Shown here: positions 1 to 5,228 of the stretch, one piece after another
Layout: every line of letters starts with the position of its first letter
How positions within the stretch are numbered: position 1 is the stretch's first letter
NCBI GenBank assembly: GCA_015222115.1
Contig: JADFUO010000374.1
Location: 1-9,563, forward strand
DNA length: 9,563 nt
Direction of reading: 5' to 3'
From: Bacteroidota bacterium
GTDB taxonomy: Bacteria; Bacteroidota; Bacteroidia; Bacteroidales; JADFUO01
Program-made: the position numbers and the translations under genes
The notes under the pieces: model-generated
Seen by the model: only the letters and a program-made list of their open reading frames with translations
Databases searched by the model: none
What the model was told of the DNA's origin: nothing

Positions 1-240
1 ACTTTATGGACAGGCACTAATTAGCCTCTTATATCCAAAAGTTTACTAACATATTGGCTATGTTAAAAATTTTTACGAGTTACCCATACAGGCTTGCTTC
101 ACTTCGCGGGTTTCGGGTTTTTGAACCTGTATCCCGCAACTTGTAACTTGCAACAACTATTGTTTTATTCACTGCAGGTAGCTTTAGTATTAAACTTGAT
201 TTGAAAATATGATTAAAAAAAATATGAAAAAAAGTTTTTC
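1..240. other. Non-coding stretch upstream of the TPR gene
   Basis: No convincing gene is visible here. A 15-codon open stretch runs from the window edge to a TAA at 47-49 and could be the tail of an upstream gene, but it is too short to judge. The region contains a 7-bp inverted repeat (ATACAGG at 86-92, CCTGTAT at 126-132), a purine/pyrimidine-skewed loop with two CGGG blocks, and the repetitive string GCAACTTGTAACTTGCAAC at 136-154. This looks like dispersed intergenic repeat material rather than coding sequence. Confidence 0.5.
86..154. repeat. Hairpin plus AACTTG repeat
   Basis: The arms ATACAGG (86-92) and CCTGTAT (126-132) are perfectly complementary and enclose a 33-nt loop. Immediately after them the hexamer AACTTG occurs twice (138-143 and 145-150), followed by CAAC. 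No T-tract follows, so a terminator is unlikely. It may be one copy of a dispersed intergenic repeat; copy number cannot be judged from one window. Confidence 0.35.
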
Positions 241-267
241 TCTTTTTATAGTATATTTATATATTTG
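235..267 (+). promoter_or_regulatory. Promoter of the TPR gene
   Basis: TATATTTG at 260-267 matches the Bacteroidota -7 consensus TAnnTTTG exactly. The -33 side is only a T-run (235-239), so the upstream element is weak. Transcription from here would start around 274 and leave a leader of about 38 nt before the ATG at 312. Confidence 0.6.
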
Positions 268-311
268 CAGGCTAATAAAAAATTAATATATTAACTAATA
301 AATAAATCATT

Positions 312-1265
312 ATGAACAAAGTAAAAGTAATTTTAAGTGTATTGTTTTTAAATTTTACAGTTTTTCTTTTTGCCCAGACAATCAACGAAGCGGGCGAAGC
401 ATTTAATAAAGGTATTCAAAATACAAAAGAAAAAAATTATGAAATGGCAATCAAATCATACAATAAGTGTATTGATATTTGTAAAACGGTTGGTGCTGAC
501 GGAGACGAACTTAAAGCAAAGGCAGAAAAACAACTTACAAATGCATATTATTATTCGGGAATGAATTTTTACAAAAGCAAAAAATTTGACGAAGCAATAA
601 GGGATTTTAAGAAAACCATTGAAATAGCTGAAAAAACAAGTAACCCGAAAATGGTTGACAAAGCCAACGACTACCTTGCTAAAGTTTACAGGCTAAAAGG
701 AAATGCTTTTTACAAAAAGAAAGATTACGAAAGAGCAATAACGAATTTTGATAAAGCATTATACTACAACCTAAATTATTTTAAAGCATATTACGGAAAA
801 GGCTTGGTTTACAAAAAACTTGAAGACACTGAAAATTTCAAGTTAGCAATGGACAAGGTTATTGAACTTGGACCCGCTGATGATAAAACAGTAGCTAAAG
901 CCAAATCAATATCCAGGAAGTTTTATATCGCACTTGCAGGAAAAGACCTTCAGCACGGAGATAATTCAGCTGCATTGGATTTATTAAATATTTCACTTGA
1001 ATACGGAACCACTGACCCGCAGGCATATTACTTTTTTGCTATTATATACAACAACATATTAAAATGGGATAAAGCAATTGAGTCTGCCCAAAAAGCTCTT
1101 GAATTAGAAAAAGAAAGTAAGGTGAACATTTATTTTGAATTGGGAAAAGCTTATGAAGGTGCAGGAAATAAAGAAGCTGCCTGCAATGCATTCAAAAATG
1201 TTACAGCAGGACCCAATACTGATGCAGCTAAGCATAAAGTAACACAGGAACTTAAATGTAATTAG
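312..1265 (+). CDS. Exported TPR-repeat protein
   Basis: A 317-residue protein. Residues 1-22 form a signal peptide: two lysines, a long hydrophobic core, and the ending LFAQ typical of Bacteroidota, with likely cleavage after about residue 21 or 22. The rest is helical tetratricopeptide repeats, visible as recurring patterns such as GNAFYKKKDYERAITNFDKA (130-149). Approximate repeat units are 25-58, 77-108, 124-156, 158-188, 201-234, 236-269 and 271-303. TPR arrays are protein-interaction scaffolds; this one would act in the periplasm or at the envelope, partner unknown. No lipobox and no enzymatic domain are seen. The start is supported by the signal peptide and by a -7 box about 45 bp upstream. 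No SD sequence is present, as is usual in this phylum. The family is certain, the specific role is not. Confidence 0.9.
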   Translation: MNKVKVILSVLFLNFTVFLFAQTINEAGEAFNKGIQNTKEKNYEMAIKSYNKCIDICKTVGADGDELKAKAEKQLTNAYYYSGMNFYKSKKFDEAIRDFKKTIEIAEKTSNPKMVDKANDYLAKVYRLKGNAFYKKKDYERAITNFDKALYYNLNYFKAYYGKGLVYKKLEDTENFKLAMDKVIELGPADDKTVAKAKSISRKFYIALAGKDLQHGDNSAALDLLNISLEYGTTDPQAYYFFAIIYNNILKWDKAIESAQKALELEKESKVNIYFELGKAYEGAGNKEAACNAFKNVTAGPNTDAAKHKVTQELKCN

Positions 1266-1304
1266 TGTATGTCTATAAAGTAGTCATATTTTGAATAATG
1301 AACA

Positions 1305-1318
1305 TCCCGCTATCGGGA
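1305..1318. repeat. Short GC hairpin after the TPR gene
   Basis: TCCCG-CTAT-CGGGA forms a 5-bp perfect stem with a 4-nt loop, standing out against AT-rich flanks about 40 bp after the TPR stop codon. There is no following T-tract, so it is a poor intrinsic terminator. It may stabilise the transcript 3' end or be a dispersed repeat. Confidence 0.35.
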
Positions 1319-1344
1319 ACACCGATTTCTGATTTTAGAAGTAG

Positions 1345-1449
1345 TTAAATATTACTTTTATTGACAATAAGCTTACTAAAAAAGATAAAATTATAATCTG
1401 GATTGTTACAATAATTATTACAATCCTGTTATCTCTTTGGGTTATATAA
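1345..1449 (+). other. Possible small membrane peptide or gene remnant
   Basis: Between a TAG at 1342-1344 and a TAA at 1447-1449 lie 35 codons whose last 29 read like a designed membrane peptide: a polar, lysine-rich start (IDNKLTKKDK), then a hydrophobic helix of about 19 residues (IIIWIVTIIITILLSLWVI). There is no ATG, GTG or TTG in frame; the best start would be ATT at 1360. It ends 28 bp before the lipoprotein ATG. It could be a small protein with a rare start, a decayed gene tail, or chance in AT-rich DNA. I cannot decide between these. Confidence 0.25.
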
Positions 1450-1464
1450 AAAACTTTTTAAATT

Positions 1465-1469
1465 GGAGG
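1465..1469 (+). promoter_or_regulatory. Strong Shine-Dalgarno site deciding the lipoprotein start
   Basis: GGAGG lies 8 nt before the ATG at 1478. It shows that translation begins at 1478 and not at the in-frame TTG at 1463, which overlaps the SD itself. Such a canonical SD is unusual here: none of the neighbouring genes has one. Confidence 0.75.
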
Positions 1470-1477
1470 AAATAATC

Positions 1478-1978
1478 ATGAAATTAAAATTGAAATTACT
1501 TACTCCTGTTTTATTAATAATAGCAGTAGTAATGGTTAGTTGTACTCAGAATAAAACAATAAATGACCTTGAAAACAAGCTAACCGAAGTACGATTAAAG
1601 CTCAAAAATTGTCAGGACAAGTATCATGCTCTGACACATGTTTTATCGGAAGAACTCAATGCGGGAATAGTTATCAACTCAATTGATGGTATAACTATTG
1701 AAGCTAATCAGGCATACCTTGATATGCTGGGCTATAATCTTGACGAAATACAAAAAATGACATACCAGCAGCTTACTCCAGAAAAGTGGCATGCAATGGA
1801 ACAGGACATGTTTGAGAACTATGTTTTGAAAAACGGATTTTGCGAAACCTACGAAAAAGAATATATTCGCAAAGATGGTACGGTTTTTCCTATTCAAATC
1901 CAGGCATGGCTGATATATGATGAGCAGGGCAATCCATGGCGATTGTTTGGAGTTGTGGAAGAGATAAAGGAAGATTAG
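1478..1978 (+). CDS. PAS-domain lipoprotein
   Basis: A 166-residue protein. Residues 1-22 are a lipoprotein signal: lysine-rich N-terminus, hydrophobic stretch, and lipobox VMVSC with Cys22 as the lipidation site. Residues 27-52 form a short coiled coil (heptads with L31, L35 and L40). Residues 53-166 form a PAS domain of the S-box type, with the expected ANQAYLDMLGY helix (76-86), the EKEYIRKDGTVFPIQ strand pair (126-140) and the terminal GVVEEIK strand. PAS domains sense small ligands, redox state or light, and are normally fused to kinases, cyclases or chemoreceptors; no output domain exists here. The lipid anchor predicts a periplasmic or outer-membrane location. Residue +2 after Cys is Thr, and no clear acidic surface-export signal follows. 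Its stop (TAG) overlaps the stop of the remnant on the opposite strand. Ligand and partner are unknown. Confidence 0.85.
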   Translation: MKLKLKLLTPVLLIIAVVMVSCTQNKTINDLENKLTEVRLKLKNCQDKYHALTHVLSEELNAGIVINSIDGITIEANQAYLDMLGYNLDEIQKMTYQQLTPEKWHAMEQDMFENYVLKNGFCETYEKEYIRKDGTVFPIQIQAWLIYDEQGNPWRLFGVVEEIKED

Positions 1979-2112
1979 TTTATAAGAATTTTTTCGGTAT
2001 GAATCAAATTATTGTTAGAGAACCTTATAAAATACATTCCTTTGGGATAGTTTGATAAATCAAGGATTTTTATATAATTTGGAGAATTGCAATTAATTAA
2101 TTTTTCTTCTGG
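1975..2112 (-). pseudogene. Tail of a T9SS sorting domain (gene remnant)
   Basis: On the minus strand an open frame from 2112 to the TAA at 1977-1975 encodes about 45 residues with no start codon of its own near the beginning. Residues such as LDLSNYPKGMYFIRF, followed by HTEKILIN at the end, match the final strands of the T9SS type A C-terminal sorting domain (pattern: DLS-x-Y-PKG-Y-x-(V/I)-(K/R)-x…-(K/E)-K-(I/L)-(V/I)). Only these last strands remain. The upstream part of the presumed secreted protein is gone and is replaced by transposase-derived sequence. The complete M1 peptidase in this window has a comparable tail, which supports the reading. Confidence 0.6.
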
Positions 2113-2366
2113 TTAAAATTGTTTTTCAAACTGTTTTGTGCCCTGATTTTTAAAGAGTCTATTGCAATAGTTTCACCACCTATTAAATCCCATTCTTTTA
2201 GCATTATATGATTGAAACCAGGTTGATCAAGAGGTAAAGCATCAACAAAAATGTCAACCAGACGTGCCCACGAGTCTTGTGCTACTAATTCTTCCAAAGA
2301 AAAAAAACTCATTTGGTTACGATCTATTCCTTGACTTTGATAAATTTTCGGTTGAAAGGAAAAAGT
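2097..2366 (-). pseudogene. IS1182-like transposase remnant with internal deletion
   Basis: The minus-strand frame is open from 2366 to a TAA at 2099-2097. Its first part (IYQSQGIDRNQMSFFSLEEL, then LVAQDSWARLVDIFVDALPL) resembles the N-terminus of IS1182/DUF772-type transposases. From about 2205 it continues directly into a segment (LKEWDLIGGETIAIDSLKIR, then AQNSLKNNFNQKK) that in full-length relatives belongs to the middle of the protein, where GGETIAID contains a catalytic-core Asp. A central stretch is therefore missing in frame, and everything after NQKK is lost. The longest ATG-initiated piece is only 71 codons (ATG at 2312). It cannot be an active transposase. Family assignment rests on memory of the family, not on a search. 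Confidence 0.65.
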
Positions 2367-2390
2367 TCAGGAATTATTTTTATTATTGGG

Positions 2391-2421
2391 TTTGGTCTAA
2401 AAAATAATTTTAATAACTTTG
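2391..2421 (+). promoter_or_regulatory. tRNA-Gln promoter
   Basis: TTTG at 2391-2394 (-33) and TAACTTTG at 2414-2421 (-7) are separated by exactly 19 bp, an ideal Bacteroidota sigma-ABfr promoter. The predicted start near 2428 is only a few bases before the mature tRNA 5' end. The transposase remnant ends about 25 bp before it. Confidence 0.85.
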
Positions 2422-2431
2422 CAGTAATAAT

Positions 2432-2504
2432 TGCCCGATGGTGTAACTGGCAACACGTCTGACTCTGGATCAGAAGAGTCCAGGTTCGAGCCCTGGTCGG
2501 GCAA
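2432..2504 (+). tRNA. tRNA-Gln (anticodon CTG)
   Basis: A full cloverleaf can be folded by hand. The acceptor stem TGCCCGA (2432-2438) pairs with TCGGGCA (2497-2503), with discriminator A2504. The D stem is GTGT/ACAC. The anticodon stem TCTGA/TCAGA encloses the loop CTCTGGA, with anticodon CTG at 2465-2467 reading the Gln codon CAG. The variable loop is 5 nt and the T arm is CCAGG-TTCGAGC-CCTGG. The U1-A72 pair is typical of bacterial tRNA-Gln. CCA is not encoded, so the tail must be added enzymatically. Confidence 0.95.
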
Positions 2505-2513
2505 CATTACAGA

Positions 2514-2556
2514 AAAAGCCTTCACACAAAATACTGGTGGAAGGCTTATTGTTTTA
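2514..2556 (+). terminator. Terminator of tRNA-Gln
   Basis: AAGCCTTC (2516-2523) pairs with GAAGGCTT (2540-2547), with extra CAC/GTG pairing possible inside, and is followed by ATTGTTTT. It starts about 12 nt after the tRNA 3' end and faces the tRNA-Cys terminator coming from the other strand. Confidence 0.8.
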
Positions 2557-2637
2557 GTTATAGGATTAAGGTTAAGATGACTGTTTGGTTTTGAGGTTAG
2601 GGTAAGGTCTTTTTTTTACTTAACCATAAATACGCAT

Positions 2638-2677
2638 AAAAAAACCCCCTGCATAAATCATTAATATCCAAGAGGTT
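2638..2677 (-). terminator. Terminator of tRNA-Cys (possibly also gltX-folB)
   Basis: Read on the minus strand, AACCTCTTG (2677-2669) pairs over nine positions, two of them G-U, with CAGGGGGTT (2651-2643), and then runs into TTTTT (2642-2638). It sits 15 nt after the tRNA-Cys 3' end. Confidence 0.8.
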
Positions 2678-2691
2678 ATTTTATTATTCTG

Positions 2692-2763
2692 AGGTCTCGA
2701 GCGGATTCGAACCGCTGTAAAAGGTTTTGCAGACCTCCGCCTAAGCCACTCGGCCACGAGACC
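2692..2763 (-). tRNA. tRNA-Cys (anticodon GCA)
   Basis: On the minus strand the acceptor GGTCTCG (2763-2757) pairs with CGAGACC (2699-2693). The discriminator is U (position 2692), the identity hallmark of tRNA-Cys. The anticodon loop CTGCAAA carries GCA at 2730-2728, closed by GAGGT/ACCTT with one G-U pair. The T arm is AGCGG-TTCGAAT-CCGCT. CCA is not encoded. It lies downstream of folB but has its own promoter. Confidence 0.95.
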
Positions 2764-2781
2764 ATTTTGATTTTGGGAGTG

Positions 2782-2812
2782 CAAAGTTACGCAAAATATT
2801 GCTTTAAACAAG
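2782..2812 (-). promoter_or_regulatory. tRNA-Cys promoter
   Basis: On the minus strand CTTG (2812-2809) and TAACTTTG (2789-2782) are separated by a 19- to 20-bp spacer, and the -7 box is identical to that of tRNA-Gln. Predicted transcription start near 2775 gives a leader of about 12 nt. The promoter lies entirely between the folB stop and the tRNA. Confidence 0.8.
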
Positions 2813-2821
2813 AAAAATGTT

Positions 2822-3175
2822 TTAAGAAAGAGACAATGTAAGACCTACACTGTTTATTTTCCCTCCAAGCGGAGGATTCATTTTGGAAATCTTTACCTTA
2901 ACATTATTTATTTTCGGAAACTCTTTTTTAACAGCTTTAAGAATACGTCTTCCAACATGCTCAAGCAATTTGGATTTGATTTCCATTTCTTTTTTTACAA
3001 GTAAATAAACGGTTTGATAATTAATAGTTTTGGACAGCTTATCGGTTTCTTCGGCTTCACTTGTGTCTGCCTCAATATATAAATCAACAAAAAATTTTGT
3101 ACCTATGATTTGTTCTTCTTTAAAACAACCATGATAGGCAAAAAATTCCATTCCCTTGATAGAAATTATTGACAT
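2822..3175 (-). CDS. folB: Dihydroneopterin aldolase
   Basis: A cytosolic enzyme of folate synthesis that cleaves 7,8-dihydroneopterin to 6-hydroxymethyl-7,8-dihydropterin and glycolaldehyde. At 117 residues it has the family's normal length. The N-terminal motif GMEFFAYHGCFKEEQIIG (8-25) is diagnostic. By comparison with studied homologues, Glu21 and Glu72 would contact the pterin, Tyr53 (in INYQTVY) is the active-site tyrosine, and Lys98 (in VKISKMNPPLGG) the catalytic lysine; all are present. The protein acts as an oligomer with active sites at subunit interfaces. It starts 23 bp after the gltX stop on the same strand, so the two are almost certainly co-transcribed. No other folate gene is in the window. 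Confidence 0.95.
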   Translation of the reverse strand: MSIISIKGMEFFAYHGCFKEEQIIGTKFFVDLYIEADTSEAEETDKLSKTINYQTVYLLVKKEMEIKSKLLEHVGRRILKAVKKEFPKINNVKVKISKMNPPLGGKINSVGLTLSLS

Positions 3176-3198
3176 TGCTTACTTTTTTGATATTAGAT

Positions 3199-4734
3199 TT
3201 ACTGAAGTTTTATTTTTATCAATCCTGCTTCAATCCTTCTAATCACCTCTTTTTTCCCTAATAATTCCATTATATTGAACAATCCCGGTCCCTTTGCAGA
3301 ACCCACTAATGTTAATCGTAATACATTCAACACCTGCCCCATGTTCAATTCATTTTTCTGAATATAATCTTTTACAAGTTTCTCAGTATTTACTGCATTA
3401 AATGGTTCGGATTTTTTTAAAATATCAATAATATCTTTTAAAATATCCGGAGTATTTTCCTTCCATCTTTTTTTAATTACCTTAGGATCATATTCCGTAG
3501 GAGCTTCAAAAAAGTAATAAGATTGATCCCAAAACTCCGAAACAAAATTTACTCTTTCTTTTATCAAAGCACAGATTTTTTTAAGATAATTCAAGTCTGC
3601 ATCTATACCTTTTTCTTTTAATATGGACTTATATAATTCAGCCAGTTCATCATCACTTTTTTTAATAAGATATTGATGATTGTACCATTTTGCTTTTTCA
3701 GGGTCAAACCTGGAACCTGACTTTACTATTCTTTCCAAAGAAAATACTTTGGTCAATTCATCCATAGAAAAAATTTCCTGCTCTGTTCCGGGATTCCATC
3801 CCAAAAAAGCAAGAATATTTATAAATGCTTCAGGGAAATATCCTGATTCACGGAAACCGGAAAAAACTTCTTTGGTTATTGGATTTGTCCATTGCAAAGG
3901 AAATACAGGAAATCCCAATCTGTCACCATCACGTTTACTTAATTTTCCTTTGCCATCCGGTTTCAAAGTAAGAGGCATGTGAGCAAACTCGGGCATTTTG
4001 TTCTCCCAGCCAAAAGCTTTGTATAATAAAACATGAAGCGGTGTAGAGGGCAGCCATTCCTCACCCCTGATAACATGTGTTATTTTCATCAGATGGTCAT
4101 CAACAACATTTGCAAGATGATAGGTTGGCATTCCATCGGATTTAAACAGCACCTTGTCATCTAATTCCGATGTGTTTACGGTTACTTTTCCACGAATTAG
4201 GTCGTTAACTGTAACCTCCTCATTCCCTGGTATCTTAAAACGGATCACGTAAGGTTCGCCAGATTCTAAACGCTGTTTAACTTCTTCATTAGTTAAAGAA
4301 AGGGAATTTTTCATTGAACTTCTTGTAATAGCATTATATTGTTGAGTTGAAGATTTTTCAGCTTTTAAGCGTCCACGCATTTGCTCTAAATCGTCAGGGG
4401 TGTCAAAAGCATAATATGCATATCCGTTATCAATCAGTTGTTTGGCATATTTCCTGTAAATGCCCTTTCTTTCCGATTGACGATAAGGCTCATATAGTCC
4501 GCCAACAGTTATCCCTTCATCAATTTTTATATTGCACCATTTAAGCGATTCAATTATGTATTCTTCAGCTCCGGGAACATACCTTGCCAGGTCAGTATCT
4601 TCTATCCGTAAAATAAAATCACCATTATTTTTTTTGGCAAACAAATAATTAAATAATGCTGTTCTTAATCCCCCAATATGCAAGGGTCCGGTAGGGCTTG
4701 GCGCAAATCTTACTCTTACTTTTCCGTAATCCAT
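3199..4734 (-). CDS. gltX: Glutamate--tRNA ligase
   Basis: A class I aminoacyl-tRNA synthetase that attaches glutamate to tRNA-Glu in the cytosol. Length is 511 residues. The start VRVRFAPSPTGPLHIGG contains the HIGH-type signature (HIGG, 19-22), and the second ATP-binding signature is KLSKR at 264-268. GMPTYHLANVVDDH (201-214) and HVIRGEEWLPSTPLH (220-234) complete the Rossmann catalytic domain; the helical anticodon-binding part follows to the C-terminus. The Cys cluster that binds zinc in E. coli GltX is absent (GYAYYAFDTPDDLEQMR, 104-120). The conserved APSPTG start makes GluRS rather than GlnRS the clear assignment. Whether it also charges tRNA-Gln cannot be told from sequence. It is the first gene of the gltX-folB pair. 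Confidence 0.97.
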   Translation of the reverse strand: MDYGKVRVRFAPSPTGPLHIGGLRTALFNYLFAKKNNGDFILRIEDTDLARYVPGAEEYIIESLKWCNIKIDEGITVGGLYEPYRQSERKGIYRKYAKQLIDNGYAYYAFDTPDDLEQMRGRLKAEKSSTQQYNAITRSSMKNSLSLTNEEVKQRLESGEPYVIRFKIPGNEEVTVNDLIRGKVTVNTSELDDKVLFKSDGMPTYHLANVVDDHLMKITHVIRGEEWLPSTPLHVLLYKAFGWENKMPEFAHMPLTLKPDGKGKLSKRDGDRLGFPVFPLQWTNPITKEVFSGFRESGYFPEAFINILAFLGWNPGTEQEIFSMDELTKVFSLERIVKSGSRFDPEKAKWYNHQYLIKKSDDELAELYKSILKEKGIDADLNYLKKICALIKERVNFVSEFWDQSYYFFEAPTEYDPKVIKKRWKENTPDILKDIIDILKKSEPFNAVNTEKLVKDYIQKNELNMGQVLNVLRLTLVGSAKGPGLFNIMELLGKKEVIRRIEAGLIKIKLQ

Positions 4735-4758
4735 GTTTCACGTATTTTTATAAAAGTG

Positions 4759-4790
4759 CAAAGATAAGAGTAAAATGGGATATTGGAAAT
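4759..4790 (-). promoter_or_regulatory. Promoter of gltX-folB
   Basis: On the minus strand TATCTTTG (4766-4759) is a perfect -7 box. TTTC (4789-4786), one base off TTTG, sits 19 bp upstream. The predicted leader is only about 17 nt, with no SD. Confidence 0.7.
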
Positions 4791-4865
4791 AAACGTAAAT
4801 TCGGGATATAAATGTTTGTAAATAAATTTCATGTTTAATTTTTTAAAAACTATTTTGTTGATTTG

Positions 4866-4974
4866 ACGCAGATTAACGCAGATTTCTTATGATTAAAAAA
4901 AATATAAGTAGAAACTAATCCTGAACTCACGTTAAATAAGTAATAAAAATCCTTGAAATTTGTAGAAACTAATT
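4866..4974. repeat. Degenerate direct repeats upstream of gltX
   Basis: ACGCAGATT occurs twice in tandem (4866-4874, 4876-4884). Further on, GTAGAAACTAAT occurs at 4908-4919 and again at 4962-4973, 54 bp apart, and the following roughly 25 bp are also loosely alike (both include TTAAATAA). No coding sense is visible. These look like decayed dispersed repeats or mobile-element edges. Between 4791 and 5030 I see nothing else. Confidence 0.45.
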
Positions 4975-5030
4975 CATTGATGTCCGATTAAATAAAAATG
5001 AGTTGCTAATTATTGTCATAAGATTGTTTT

Positions 5031-5184
5031 ATATTTCGCTCCTACGGAGCTTAAAATTGAGGTTATTACTATGTTCTATAAACATTCCACTCCTAACGGA
5101 GTTTAAAAAAATAGTCCCGTTAGGGACGAAATGTTTATAGAAAAATGCGTCCACAAAAATATAGCCCCGTAGGGGCGAAATATT
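5031..5184. repeat. Nested array of four REP-like hairpins
   Basis: Four short GC-rich hairpins lie in order: GCTCC-TAC-GGAGC (5038-5050), ACTCC-TAAC-GGAGT (5089-5102), GTCCC-GTTA-GGGAC (5114-5127) and GCCCC-GTA-GGGGC (5164-5176). Hairpins 1 and 4 are near-inverted copies within longer arms (ATATTTCGC at 5031-5039, GCGAAATAT at 5175-5183). Hairpins 2 and 3 are likewise paired, within TTCTATAAACATT (5074-5086) and AATGTTTATAGAA (5130-5142). The whole block is therefore an outer inverted repeat around an inner one. Where copies differ, both sides of a stem change together (T-A versus C-G), so the hairpins themselves are conserved. The architecture resembles REP/BIME elements mobilised by RAYT (TnpA-REP) enzymes; no such enzyme is in the window. 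Confidence 0.8.
5155..5176 (-). terminator. REP hairpin likely terminating the peptidase transcript
   Basis: Read on the minus strand, GCCCC-TAC-GGGGC (5176-5164) is followed by TATATTTTT. This gives a GC stem plus U-tract about 50 bp after the peptidase stop codon. The outermost hairpin of the repeat array would thus double as terminator. Confidence 0.5.
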
Positions 5185-5228
5185 CATCAAAACATTATCA
5201 ATAGTGCATTTTATCATTATAAATTATA

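Noticed and set aside
2..49. Open stretch ending in TAA, a possible tail of an upstream gene
   Set aside because: Only 15 codons with no recognisable family pattern; two other frames are equally plausible.
1463..1477. TTG start extending the lipoprotein by five residues
   Set aside because: The TTG overlaps the Shine-Dalgarno sequence, and the lipoprotein signal begins naturally at the ATG at 1478.
2570..2625. GGTTAAG/CTTAACC inverted repeat and GGTTAGGG-like string between the two terminators
   Set aside because: Seven-base arms with a loop of over 40 nt are expected by chance, and the two tRNA terminators already explain the region.
2620..2811. 63-codon minus-strand ORF
   Set aside because: It runs straight through the tRNA-Cys gene and its promoter; the sequence EWLRRRSAKPFTAVRIRSR is the familiar spurious translation of a tRNA.
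3680..3982. 100-codon plus-strand ORF
   Set aside because: Antisense shadow inside gltX, whose protein is clearly real.
5031..5184. CRISPR-like array
   Set aside because: The units alternate in orientation, spacing is irregular, and there are no direct repeats with unique spacers; it is an inverted-repeat hairpin array.
5029..5217. 62-codon minus-strand ORF
   Set aside because: It lies wholly within the hairpin repeat array, and its frame follows the inverted repeats rather than any protein pattern.
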